A stretch of 40,639 nt of DNA from Muribaculaceae bacterium (GTDB lineage: Bacteria > Bacteroidota > Bacteroidia > Bacteroidales > Muribaculaceae). Shown here in pieces: positions 1-7,638 of the stretch. The notes beneath the pieces were generated by a model that ran no database searches, was not told where the DNA came from, and was given only the letters and a program-made list of their open reading frames with translations. Each line of letters begins with the position of its first letter. The first letter of the stretch is position 1. The translations under genes were made by a program, and so were the position numbers. The stretch lies in NCBI GenBank assembly GCA_017449785.1, contig JAFTFA010000186.1:1-40639 (forward strand), in the 5' to 3' direction.

Positions 1-202
1 ATTTAGCCCGATCCCTTCCATGCTGTTCATACTCAACAATATAATACCCCACCAGCCAAGCACGTGCCGTCACGGCTCGATTTATAACCAATCGAGCATT
101 TCCCTGTAAAGCGTCACTGGCTTTCTTGATAGCAGCAACCAGCGATTCAAAATCGGGCCGATTCTCTCCTCCCGTTGCCGGTAATTCTTGATCGTCATTC
201 AT
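1..202 (-). CDS. DUF1016/YhcG-type PDDEXK nuclease, N-terminal part (cut by window edge)
   Basis: The frame opens with ATG at 202 and is still open at base 1, giving 67 residues. After an acidic start (MNDDQELP) it continues with the block INRAVTARAWLVGYYIVEYE followed by QHGRDRAK. This closely resembles the N-terminal DUF1016 domain of YhcG-like proteins (vNra...nWliGyyIvEyEq.G.drA). In that family a helical N-terminal domain precedes a PDDEXK nuclease domain, which here would lie outside the window. The start is 22 bases after the stop of the WYL regulator on the same strand, so the two are probably co-transcribed. The biological role of the family is not settled; links to recombination and to defence have been suggested. 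Family assignment is good; the nuclease domain itself is not visible. Confidence 0.75.
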   Translation of the reverse strand, partial: MNDDQELPATGGENRPDFESLVAAIKKASDALQGNARLVINRAVTARAWLVGYYIVEYEQHGRDRAK

Positions 203-224
203 AAGCCATCCATTGATTATCGTT

Positions 225-1121
225 TCATTGATAGTTGTTGAGGGCCTGCTGGAGCTCGGTGCGGATGAGGGTTTTCAGTTCCTTGGGTTCCAGCACCTCG
301 ATGCTGGCGCCGTGGGACATGAGTTCCTCCTTGAGGTCATAGGTGATGCGCATCACATAGGAGAAAATCGAATAATTGTCATGCACCTCCTCCTGCTGGG
401 AACGGTGCAGCGGCAGGGCGCGGAAGTACTTGGCCTGGGTGGGCTCGACGCGCAGGACGATGCGCTTGGGGCTGTTCTGGTTGGTGATGATGCCGAAACA
501 GTCCTTGAAGAATTCCGACGGCTTGATGCCAGCGGGCATCGTGAACGTATCCTGCAACAGGTTCAACTGGCTGATGCGGTCCAGCGAGTAGGTCTTAATC
601 AGGCCGTCCTTGACGTTAAGCCCGATGACATACCACAGTTGCTTGAAAATCTTGACAAAATAGGGTTCCAGGACAATGCCGTCGGTGGGCCGGGCCCGGA
701 CGTAACTCTTGTAGGAGAAGCGGATGCGGCGGTTCTGCTTGAGGGCATCGATGATCACGGGCAGGTGCTCACGAGCCGACGGGACATTCTCGAGCATGAT
801 ACGCTCGCTGATGTCGTGGGCATTGCTCAACATGCCGCTCATCGACACCGAATCGACCAGCCATGACCTCAGGCGGGCATTGTTCTCCTCGCCGTCGTTG
901 ACGATATAGTACTCAAATGTGGCCTTGTCACACTTGATGCTGATGGCGAACATCTCCTCCACCGCGTCACGGTAATGGAAGAACGTGCGGCGGGCCAGGG
1001 GCTTTCCCTCGCTGATGGGGCTGTTGATCCACACCCTGTTCAAGTCAGGGAACGTGATGCGCCCATAGCGGCTGATGGTATCCACCAGCCACACGTAGCG
1101 ATTGATCAGGTTGCGTGCCAT
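225..1121 (-). CDS. WYL-domain transcriptional regulator
   Basis: A 298-residue protein. The N-terminal ~70 residues (MARNLINRYVWLVDTISRYG..., then a helical stretch with RRTFFHYRDAVEEMF) look like the winged-helix part of this family. The central region holds the WYL ligand-binding domain: IIDALKQNRRIRFSYKSY, VLEPYFVKIFKQLWYVIGL, KTYSLDRIS. The signature triad reads W-Y-V here. The C-terminal ~100 residues correspond to the WCX extension. WYL proteins are ligand-responsive regulators that in several systems sense nucleic acids or nucleotides. The gene begins 31 bases after the symporter stop and precedes a DUF1016 nuclease start by 22 bases, so it sits inside a same-strand run. Its target is unknown; the adjacent nuclease is the simplest guess. 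Confidence 0.85.
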   Translation of the reverse strand: MARNLINRYVWLVDTISRYGRITFPDLNRVWINSPISEGKPLARRTFFHYRDAVEEMFAISIKCDKATFEYYIVNDGEENNARLRSWLVDSVSMSGMLSNAHDISERIMLENVPSAREHLPVIIDALKQNRRIRFSYKSYVRARPTDGIVLEPYFVKIFKQLWYVIGLNVKDGLIKTYSLDRISQLNLLQDTFTMPAGIKPSEFFKDCFGIITNQNSPKRIVLRVEPTQAKYFRALPLHRSQQEEVHDNYSIFSYVMRITYDLKEELMSHGASIEVLEPKELKTLIRTELQQALNNYQ

Positions 1122-1152
1122 GGTTACTCGAGTGACAAGCGAGGAGTTGACT

Positions 1153-2601
1153 TCATTTTCCCTTCTTGATGAGCAGCGCGAGGCCCAGCATGGTCAAGGC
1201 GGCATTCAGCAGCAGGAGTTCAAAGCCCAACGTGTAGTCATACTGGTTCTTGAGCCACATCTGGATGAAGAAGCTGATGACGGGGGCGGCGATGCACACC
1301 ACGGGCACCAAGCGGTCACGCACGGGGCTCTTGCACATCATGCCGAAGGTAAACAAGCCCAGGATGGGACCATAGGTGTAGCTGGCCAGCGTGTAAACGG
1401 CGCTGATGGCGTCGCTGTTGCTGATGGCATAGAAGATGAGGATCACCAGACCCATGCCCGCGGCCATGGCCACGTGTACCATGCGGCGTGTGCGGCCCAG
1501 GGCGGCCTCGTCCTGCTTCTTGTCGGCACCCAGGATGTCAACGGTAAACGAGGTGGTGAGCGACGTCAGTGCAGAGCCTGCGGCCGAGTAAGCAGCGGCA
1601 ATCAAGCCGATGATGAATACCACGCCCAGCAGCACGGGCATACCCTCGCTGAAGGCCACCGTGCCGAATAGCTCGTCAGTCTTCTCGGGCATGGCGATGC
1701 CGTGAGCCTTGACATGAAGGGTGAGCAGCGTTCCCAGGATCAGGAACAGGGCAATGACGATGACCTGGAGGAAGACGCTCACGATGAGGTTCTTGGCCGA
1801 CTCGTTGGCATTCTTGCAGGCGAGGCTGCGCTGCATCAGGTCCTGGTCCAGGCCCGTCGTGGCAATGACCATGAAGATGCCGGCGATGAATTGTTTCCAG
1901 AAGTAAGTGCCCTCCTTGGGATTGTCAAAGAAGAAGATGCGCGACGACTCGTCACCGGCCACCGCCTGGCACAGGCCGCCCAGGTCATAGCCCAACCCCT
2001 TGGAGACGAAGTAGATGCTCAGCACGACCGACAGGATGAGGCAGAAGCTCTTCAACGTGTCGGTCCAGATGACGGTCTTCACGCCGCCCTGCAGGGTGTA
2101 GAGGAAGATGAGGGCGATGGTGACGATGACGTTGATGACAAAGGGGATGTGCAGCGGCGTGAACACCAGCAACTGCAAGGTCACGCACACGACATAGAAG
2201 CGCACGGCCGCGCCCAGCATCTTGCTGATGAAGAAGAACCACGCGCCGCTCTTGTGGGTGCTGCCGCCGAAGCGCTGCTCCAGGTAGCCGTAGATGGACA
2301 CCAGGTTGCGCTTGTAGAACAACGGGATGAGCACATAGGCGATGACAAAGTAGCCCACGATGAAGCCGAGTGCCATCTGCATGTAACTGAAGCCCTTGGT
2401 GACCACCATGCCGGGAACCGAGATGAAGGTCACGCCCGAGATGGGCGCTCCCAGCATGGCAATGGCAACGATGAACCACGGGGCCTGACGGCCGCCGCTC
2501 AGGGCCGTCGCGGTGTCGCTCTTGCGCGACGCGGCCCAGGAGATGATAAACAATAAGATGAAGTAGCCAACGATGGTGGCAAGTACGATCCAGGGAGTCA
2601 T
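1153..2601 (-). CDS. Sodium:solute symporter (SSS family)
   Basis: A 482-residue, highly hydrophobic protein with about 13 predicted membrane helices, starting MTPWIVLATIVGYFILL. SSS-family hallmarks are visible: the early helix with GAPISGVTFISVPG, the block RFYVVCVTLQLL, then LQGGVKTVIWTDTLKSF, and the later helix with AAYSAAGSALTSLTTSFTVDI. These transporters use the sodium gradient to import sugars, amino sugars, amino acids or similar solutes. The neighbour upstream in the same direction is a DUF1343/NamZ lipoprotein, a pairing that suggests import of a peptidoglycan-derived sugar; this is inference from context. The start codon lies immediately downstream of an array of heptads (2611-2680), so its leader is A-rich on the coding strand. 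Confidence 0.88.
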   Translation of the reverse strand: MTPWIVLATIVGYFILLFIISWAASRKSDTATALSGGRQAPWFIVAIAMLGAPISGVTFISVPGMVVTKGFSYMQMALGFIVGYFVIAYVLIPLFYKRNLVSIYGYLEQRFGGSTHKSGAWFFFISKMLGAAVRFYVVCVTLQLLVFTPLHIPFVINVIVTIALIFLYTLQGGVKTVIWTDTLKSFCLILSVVLSIYFVSKGLGYDLGGLCQAVAGDESSRIFFFDNPKEGTYFWKQFIAGIFMVIATTGLDQDLMQRSLACKNANESAKNLIVSVFLQVIVIALFLILGTLLTLHVKAHGIAMPEKTDELFGTVAFSEGMPVLLGVVFIIGLIAAAYSAAGSALTSLTTSFTVDILGADKKQDEAALGRTRRMVHVAMAAGMGLVILIFYAISNSDAISAVYTLASYTYGPILGLFTFGMMCKSPVRDRLVPVVCIAAPVISFFIQMWLKNQYDYTLGFELLLLNAALTMLGLALLIKKGK

Positions 2602-2610
2602 TATTTTTAA

Positions 2611-2680
2611 GTTGTAAGTTTTTAGTTGTAAGTTTTTAGTTGTAAGTTTTTAGTTGTAAGTTTTTAGTTATCAGTTTTTT
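2611..2680. repeat. Ten-heptad tandem array (period 7/14)
   Basis: Four perfect copies of the 14-mer GTTGTAAGTTTTTA (2611-2624, 2625-2638, 2639-2652, 2653-2666) are followed by a degenerate copy (GTTATCAGTTTTTT, 2667-2680). Read as heptads, all ten units begin with GTT. The array fills the gap between the NamZ stop codon (first base of the stop at 2680) and the symporter start at 2601. On the minus strand it would lie in the leader or intercistronic RNA of the symporter as an A-rich stretch. Such perfect short repeats can change copy number by slippage. Confidence 0.95.
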
Positions 2681-3948
2681 TATTCGGGATAGAGGAGGTA
2701 GGGGCGGCGCTGGGCCTTGAAGAGTTCGACATCGGCTTGCCAGGTGGCCTTGATCTCGTCGGCACTCTTGCCCTGGGCAATCATTTCGCGCACGCGGGTG
2801 GTGCCCATCAGCAGGTCAAAGAAGTTGCTCTTCAAGTAGAACTGGTGGCCCCCCTTGGTGAGATTGCGGTAGGCGTCGATGATATACTCCAGGTTGATGC
2901 CCTTGGCGATGACTGCCTCGGGATCCAGGTTGTGAAGATCGACACCGTGGCACAGCTTGTCCATCTGGGGCGGTGTCTTGGCCCCGAAGCGGCTCTTGGG
3001 CGTAAATTCAAAGCTGTAGCCCGTCATATCGGGATGGCCATAGACCTGGAACGGCCAGTCGGTGCCGCGTCCCAGGCTCACCGTCGTGCCCTCGAAGTAG
3101 CACATCGACGGATAGAGGTAGATGGCCAGCATATTGGGCAGGTTGGGGCTCGGGGCGATGGGCAGCGTGTAGCGGGTCTGGTGGGTATAGTTCTGGCACG
3201 GGATGACCGTGAGGTCACACTTCTTGCCGTCCTTGAGCCAGCCCTCGCCATTGGCCATGCGGGCCATTTCGCCCAGCGTCAAGCCGTGCACCGTGGGGAT
3301 GGGCAACCGTCCCACGCCCGACTTGAGCGTCATGTCCAGGATGGGACCATCGACATACATGCCGTTGGGGTTGGGCCTGTCCAGTACCATGAACTGCTTG
3401 TCATAGGTCACCGCGGCGTCCATCAGGTTGATCATTGTCACATAATAGGTGTAGAACCTGAGGCCCACGTCCTGGATGTCGGTCACGATCACGTCGATGC
3501 TGTCCATCACCTGCTTGCTGGGCATCGGCGACTTGCCGTCATAGAGCGACGCGATGGGGACACCCGTATTCTCATCGACGCTGCTCGACACGTGTTCGCC
3601 CGCATCGGCATTGCCCCGGAATCCATGTTCGGGCGAGAAGATGGTCACCACGTTCACGCCATTCTCCAGCATCAGGTCCAGCGTGTGCTTGTCGCCCACC
3701 ATGCCCGTCTGGTTGCTCAGCAGCGCCACGCGCTTGCCGTTGAGCTGGGAGACATATTCACTGGTGCGTGCAGCCCCGACGACCACTTCGCCGCTCGCCG
3801 GTGTGGCGACATCGGCCTGCTGCCCACCGACGGCCTTGCCGGCAGGAAGGCGCCCTGCGGTACTGCCGCAGGCATTGAGCGCGGTCATCGACGTGAGCGA
3901 CAACCACATGACCATCATCAATAATGAGATTCTTGTATTCATATTCAT
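2680..3948 (-). CDS. DUF1343 lipoprotein, NamZ-like exo-beta-N-acetylmuramidase
   Basis: A 422-residue protein. The N-terminus is a lipoprotein signal with lipobox LNAC, the lipidated cysteine being residue 27, so the mature protein is probably membrane-anchored at the periplasm or cell surface. DUF1343 hallmarks are present: RVALLSNQTGMVGDKHTLD, FSPEHGFRGNADAGEHV, DVGLRFYTYYV and LDRPNPNG. Characterised members (NamZ) remove terminal MurNAc from peptidoglycan fragments. The length is normal for the family. It is first in a run with an SSS symporter, fitting a hydrolyse-then-import module for wall sugars. A promoter candidate with TTG-N20-TAATTTTG lies at 3979-4009. Family assignment is firm; enzyme activity is inferred from homology. 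Confidence 0.88.
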   Translation of the reverse strand: MNMNTRISLLMMVMWLSLTSMTALNACGSTAGRLPAGKAVGGQQADVATPASGEVVVGAARTSEYVSQLNGKRVALLSNQTGMVGDKHTLDLMLENGVNVVTIFSPEHGFRGNADAGEHVSSSVDENTGVPIASLYDGKSPMPSKQVMDSIDVIVTDIQDVGLRFYTYYVTMINLMDAAVTYDKQFMVLDRPNPNGMYVDGPILDMTLKSGVGRLPIPTVHGLTLGEMARMANGEGWLKDGKKCDLTVIPCQNYTHQTRYTLPIAPSPNLPNMLAIYLYPSMCYFEGTTVSLGRGTDWPFQVYGHPDMTGYSFEFTPKSRFGAKTPPQMDKLCHGVDLHNLDPEAVIAKGINLEYIIDAYRNLTKGGHQFYLKSNFFDLLMGTTRVREMIAQGKSADEIKATWQADVELFKAQRRPYLLYPE

Positions 3949-3978
3949 CTATTTTTTTGATATCCGTTTACCAAATGG

Positions 3979-4009
3979 CAAAATTAGATGATTTCAACCA
4001 CAAAAACAA
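3979..4009 (-). promoter_or_regulatory. Promoter candidate for the namZ-symporter operon
   Basis: Reading the minus strand, TTG (4009-4007) is followed after 20 bases by TAATTTTG (3986-3979), a match to the Bacteroidetes -7 box TAnnTTTG with a shortened -33 box. Transcription would start near 3972, giving a leader of about 25 bases. Confidence 0.5.
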
Positions 4010-4028
4010 CAGCGAGCGACAACTATTT

Positions 4029-4043
4029 TGCCAAAAAGTGGCA
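4029..4043. promoter_or_regulatory. Small inverted repeat between divergent promoters
   Basis: TGCCA (4029-4033) and TGGCA (4039-4043) form a perfect 5-base inverted repeat with a 5-base spacer. It is placed between the -33 elements of two divergent promoter candidates (4009 on minus, 4049 on plus). It could be an operator for a dimeric regulator; the arms are short enough that chance is possible. Confidence 0.25.
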
Positions 4044-4048
4044 CACGC

Positions 4049-4079
4049 TTGCCCCGATTACCATTTTATAGTACTTTTG
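4049..4079 (+). promoter_or_regulatory. Promoter candidate for the DUF6056-like gene
   Basis: TTG (4049-4051), 20 bases, then TACTTTTG (4072-4079): Bacteroidetes-type -33/-7 boxes at normal spacing. The expected transcription start is about 4083-4087, on top of the first in-frame ATG at 4087. Either the gene is translated leaderless or the second ATG (4123) is used. Confidence 0.5.
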
Positions 4080-4086
4080 CACTGAT

Positions 4087-5808
4087 ATGGACAATGATCG
4101 AGGGAATAGGGCTCATGCATCCATGTGGAGGCGACTGGGCATCGGCGGCACGGCCACGATGGCCGTGGCACTGCTGGCGTTCCTGGTGCTGAACGTGTTG
4201 ACGCCGTTCTATCATGACGACTTTGTCTATCGGTTCATGTTCGAGGGCGGTTCGGTCAACTATGGCCACCGGATCGGCAGCCTCGGCGACATCATCGCCT
4301 CGCAGGTGGAGCACTACTTCACCGTCAACGGCCGCAGCCTCGTCCACAGCCTGGTACAGCTGTTCGCCGGACTGCTGGGCAAGCCGGTCTTCAATCTCTT
4401 GAACGTCATCGTCCTGGGCGTCTTCCTGGGGCTGCTCGTCAGGCCCGTCGCCCGCCACGCCAGGGGGGCATGGCACGGGGCGTTCATCGTGACGGTCACG
4501 CTCGTCCTGGTACTGCTGCTGCCGCGATTCAAGGACACCTTCCTGTGGATGACTGGCAGCATCAACTACCTGTGGAGCGCAACGGCGGCACTGGCGTTCC
4601 TGTTGATGTATGAGCGGCGGCGACAGCGGGCCATGGGCGCATCGGCCATCCTGCCGATGGCCGTCGCGCTGCTGCTGGGCTGGTCCCATGAGGGCATCAC
4701 CCTGCCCCTCGCCGCGGCACTGGTCTTCCTGGAACTGCTCCATGTCAAGAGCGGGGGACGCTATCAGGGGCTATGGCTCGCGCTGGCGTTCCTCACGGGC
4801 AGTTACGTCATTGCACTGGCACCCGGCACCATCGCCCGCTCGGGCATGGCGGGCGGCCTGTCACCGTCGGCTCTCGGGTTGAAGGTCATCTCTGGTTTCC
4901 AGGTACTGGCCAAACTCAAAATCGTCTATCTGGCACTGCTAGCAAGCGTCGTAGCGTGGTTTGCCGACCGCGACACCGCCAAGCGTACCATTTCCCGCAA
5001 CAGCCACCTGCTGCTGGCCATGCTATTGTCGCTGGGCATCGTTTTCGCCTCGGGCATGGATTCCTCGCGCACGGCCTTCGGGCTGGAGTTTTTCGCCCTG
5101 GTTTACCTGTTGGCGCTGCTTGGAGAATGGTTGCCACGCCTGGATAATGCCCTGGCGCGCTGGTGCAGCATCGGGCTGATGGTGGGACTGGCGGTTTTCT
5201 ATGGATTGCTGTTGCGCCACACCATCGCCTCATGGCAGGAGTCGCAGCGGCTCATGGCCCAGATCGAACGCACCAGCGACGGCATCATCGGCACCCACGA
5301 GCATCATGCCGGCCGCTTCTCGTCGTTCATCTGCACGATGCTCTCGCCCGACAGCACCGTCAATGCGATGAACTATGACCCCAAGGGCTGGCCTGCCAGC
5401 ATCGCCGCGACCTACGGGCGCGACTCGCTCATTTTTCTGCCCCAGGCCTTCCTCGACGACCTCAAGGCGCGGCCCGGGCACTACGACACGCTCCACCTCG
5501 AGACGCCGCTGGAATTCTACGCCCAGCGCATCGGCCACGACGCGTCCATCCAGGGAGTGACCTTCATCCTGGCCGAAAATGACTACAGCGACGTGCCGTT
5601 GCTCTTGCGTCCCATCGCCCGCAGGATGAACCGCTATAACGACACCGCCGTCACCACGACCAAGTGGGTCACCCTCGACCTGCACGGCAGCCGTTACCTC
5701 CTCATCAAGAAGGACCACACCCTCCACCCCCGCCTCCTCGACATCCGGGTCACCGCCACCTCTCCCGCCGCGCCCCCTGGGGCTCACGCCAAGCCGCCAA
5801 GCCGCTAA
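4087..5808 (+). CDS. Polytopic membrane protein, DUF6056-like
   Basis: A 573-residue integral membrane protein with about 11 hydrophobic helices, the first at roughly residues 19-38. The N-terminal loop carries YHDDFVYRFMF and a following IASQVEHYFTVNGRSLVH. This layout (acidic DD motif after the first helix, then xNGRxxxH) is what I recall of DUF6056 proteins, which resemble membrane glycosyltransferases of the GT-C type. I infer a role in surface polysaccharide assembly but cannot name a substrate. The ATG at 4087 gives the longest product; the promoter position favours ATG 4123 (MWRRLGIGG), which would drop a 12-residue hydrophilic leader. The last codons (HAKPPSR, stop) are encoded by a copy of an intergenic repeat, so the native C-terminus has probably been replaced. 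Confidence 0.7.
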   Translation: MDNDRGNRAHASMWRRLGIGGTATMAVALLAFLVLNVLTPFYHDDFVYRFMFEGGSVNYGHRIGSLGDIIASQVEHYFTVNGRSLVHSLVQLFAGLLGKPVFNLLNVIVLGVFLGLLVRPVARHARGAWHGAFIVTVTLVLVLLLPRFKDTFLWMTGSINYLWSATAALAFLLMYERRRQRAMGASAILPMAVALLLGWSHEGITLPLAAALVFLELLHVKSGGRYQGLWLALAFLTGSYVIALAPGTIARSGMAGGLSPSALGLKVISGFQVLAKLKIVYLALLASVVAWFADRDTAKRTISRNSHLLLAMLLSLGIVFASGMDSSRTAFGLEFFALVYLLALLGEWLPRLDNALARWCSIGLMVGLAVFYGLLLRHTIASWQESQRLMAQIERTSDGIIGTHEHHAGRFSSFICTMLSPDSTVNAMNYDPKGWPASIAATYGRDSLIFLPQAFLDDLKARPGHYDTLHLETPLEFYAQRIGHDASIQGVTFILAENDYSDVPLLLRPIARRMNRYNDTAVTTTKWVTLDLHGSRYLLIKKDHTLHPRLLDIRVTATSPAAPPGAHAKPPSR

Positions 5809-6068
5809 GTTTTTATAATTAGAAGACAAAAAAGACAAGAAAGACAAAATATTGATAATCAATATATTATTATACAATTATCCTTCTTGTCTTTCTTGTC
5901 TTCCAACTTAACCTTACGCTAAGGCGCGAAGTCGCTAAGTTTTTTTAAAGTTTATTGCTCGCAAGGGGCTCGCAATTATGTTTTGTCGTGTCAACGGCGC
6001 GACAACGATTGCGAGCCTCTTGCGAGCAATAACTTATTATACTTAGCGGCTTGGCGGCTTCGCGTGAG
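5783..6068. repeat. Nested intergenic repeat element with 28-base terminal inverted repeats
   Basis: This fills the 319-base gap 5809-6127 between convergent genes. Outer arms 5783-5810 and 6041-6068 are inverted copies matching at 27 of 28 bases; each consists of three 8-base units of form NCGCNAAG. A diverged direct copy lies at 5916-5940. Inside are two further inverted pairs: 5832-5847 with 5887-5902 (16 of 16, built from 9-base units of type AGACAAGAA), and 5954-5976 with 6008-6030 (22 of 23), the latter enclosing a 6-base stem TTGTCG/CGACAA. A 17-base palindrome (5849-5865) sits in the loop of the first pair. No coding sequence is seen inside. The left arm overlaps the end of the DUF6056-like gene and provides its TAA stop. 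Confidence 0.92.
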
Positions 6069-6070
6069 AC

Positions 6071-6092
6071 TCGTGAGGTTCGTGAGGTTCGT
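6071..6092. repeat. 9-base direct repeat
   Basis: TCGTGAGGT occurs at 6071-6079 and 6080-6088, and a third partial unit (TCGT) begins at 6089. It lies just outside the right arm of the larger repeat element and before the end of the minus-strand gene at 6128. Confidence 0.8.
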
Positions 6093-6127
6093 TATGGCGG
6101 CAGGGGGGAGAGCTCGTTCGGGGGGGG

Positions 6128-6586
6128 TCAGTACTTGAGGAGGACGGTGACGGGCGTGGGGCTGGAGGTGTCGAGGGTGAAGGAGGCCCAGGCGCTGGTG
6201 AGCTGGCTTTCGTAGCGGATGCGGTACTTGGAGCCGGGGCGCAGGCACTTGAGCAACGCCTCGCCACTGACGGGCTGACCGACGCTGCCGCGCCGCTTGA
6301 GGCCCTTCTTCTCGACGATGCTGCACGTGTCCTCCTGAATGGTGATGACCAGGTTGACCGTTTCCTCGCTGCCGAGCGTGAGGCCAGTGCGCCTGACCAG
6401 GATGCGCCCGCCGTCAACGGGCTCCATCGACACGCGGTCGTCGGCCTCGGCCTCGGCCGGGGAGGTGAGCAGCTGGACGATGTGGGTGCTGGGCGGCTGC
6501 TTCTCGCGCCGTCCCATGAGCAAGGCCACGAGAGCCATCGCCACAACAAAGGCGATCGTGTAGAATTCAGGGGAATTAAGGTCCAT
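6128..6586 (-). CDS. Small membrane-anchored protein of the O-acetylation cassette (function unknown)
   Basis: 152 residues from ATG 6586 (MDLNSPEFYTIAFVVAMALV). One N-terminal transmembrane helix (about residues 8-25) is followed by a short basic stretch (GRREKQ) and a soluble domain of about 120 residues rich in beta-type sequence, with no motif I recognise. I chose this ATG because it overlaps the stop of the preceding gene (TGATG) and puts the hydrophobic helix at the N-terminus; a longer frame begins at 6643 but would run far into the upstream gene. The tight coupling implies a stoichiometric partner of the MBOAT and AlgX-like proteins, perhaps a periplasmic accessory subunit. No function can be assigned from sequence alone. 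Confidence 0.7.
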   Translation of the reverse strand: MDLNSPEFYTIAFVVAMALVALLMGRREKQPPSTHIVQLLTSPAEAEADDRVSMEPVDGGRILVRRTGLTLGSEETVNLVITIQEDTCSIVEKKGLKRRGSVGQPVSGEALLKCLRPGSKYRIRYESQLTSAWASFTLDTSSPTPVTVLLKY

Positions 6587-7629
6587 CACTTGAGCTTGCT
6601 GATGACCTCGCGCGCGACGAGGCGTGACGAGGCGGGTGACCAATGGGTGTCGTTGAACAGATAGACGTCCCTCACGCCCTGCTCGACAAGGGGGTGCAAG
6701 ACCTGCTTGGCCAGGACAAAGCGGTCGAGCTCGGGAGCCATCCAGCGGGCGATGTCCTCGTTGAGGGCCTTGGGCGGATAGGGATTATCGACGATCATGT
6801 CCTGATACATGTCATACTTGTCACAGGCAATCACAATCACCAGATTGACCCCGCGCTGGCGCGCCATGGAAATAAGCAGACGATAGCAGTACTCAATGGC
6901 CTGGCGCTGGTCGGGCGTGATGTCACAGCCCGACTTGACGTCCTCGTTGTAGAAATAAAGCACATCGGGCTCCTTGCCGCCGAACATGGGGCGCGACAAG
7001 CGCGCCTTGTAGATGGGATTGGCCCCAAAGAAGTGATAGAACACAAAATCCTTGACCCGCAACAGCGGGCTGGCCTCCTCGGGCTGGGCGGGCGCTGCCG
7101 AAGCTCCCGAAGCATCCTCGGGGCGCGGCAGGGAGGTGTGGTTGCTGACGAAGGCGCTGTGACGCGCGACGATGTTGCGCTCCACCTCCTGGACGACAAG
7201 ATTCTTGACGCGGCTGGAGTCGATCACGCCGAGGCGCAGGGCATCGTAGGCCACCTGCATGGGCGCCAACTGGGCATTGTCGGCCGGGGTGAAGACCACC
7301 ACCCGACGACCGCTGTCATGGGCCAGATAGTTGACAAAATCGCCCTGCTTGCCCACGCCGCCGCCATGGGAGAACGAGTCACCGATGACCACGACATCAC
7401 AAGTGTCCAGCAGCAAGAGGCTGTCGTTGTTCTGGCTGGCGTATTCAACCTCACGGAGGACATCGGTGGCCAGAATCGAGTCGGTGTACTCGGGGCCACC
7501 GTCGATGAGGCCCAGGCGCATCAAGTCACCCGAATTGTCGTCGGTCACCCACAGATAGGTCGCCATGCCGACCAGCAAGAGCCAGACGGGCAAGACGGTG
7601 TAGGATATCTTGATGAGGAACTGCTTCAT
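6586..7629 (-). CDS. AlgX/DHHW-like SGNH-fold O-acetyltransferase accessory protein
   Basis: 347 residues with an N-terminal signal-anchor helix (about 8-28). The SGNH block I serine is in VVVIGDSFSHGGG (Ser85), and the C-terminal catalytic pair appears as FNDTHWSPASSRL (Asp327, His329), the DxHW motif of AlgX/AlgJ/DHHW proteins. In those systems this protein takes the acetyl group moved across the membrane by an MBOAT partner and transfers it to an extracytoplasmic polysaccharide. The MBOAT gene ends 9 bases upstream on the same strand, matching that partnership. An Ala/Pro/Glu-rich stretch (about residues 172-188) looks like a flexible insertion. The acceptor glycan is unknown. Confidence 0.82.
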   Translation of the reverse strand: MKQFLIKISYTVLPVWLLLVGMATYLWVTDDNSGDLMRLGLIDGGPEYTDSILATDVLREVEYASQNNDSLLLLDTCDVVVIGDSFSHGGGVGKQGDFVNYLAHDSGRRVVVFTPADNAQLAPMQVAYDALRLGVIDSSRVKNLVVQEVERNIVARHSAFVSNHTSLPRPEDASGASAAPAQPEEASPLLRVKDFVFYHFFGANPIYKARLSRPMFGGKEPDVLYFYNEDVKSGCDITPDQRQAIEYCYRLLISMARQRGVNLVIVIACDKYDMYQDMIVDNPYPPKALNEDIARWMAPELDRFVLAKQVLHPLVEQGVRDVYLFNDTHWSPASSRLVAREVISKLK

Positions 7630-7638
7630 GACACAAAC

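Noticed and set aside
2737..3924. A 395-codon open frame on the plus strand
   Set aside because: It is the complement of the DUF1343 gene; His/Val/Gly-rich composition is typical of antisense frames here.
5783..6068. Insertion sequence with terminal inverted repeats
   Set aside because: There is no transposase, no target-site duplication that I can see, and the inside is a set of smaller hairpins; listed as a repeat element instead.
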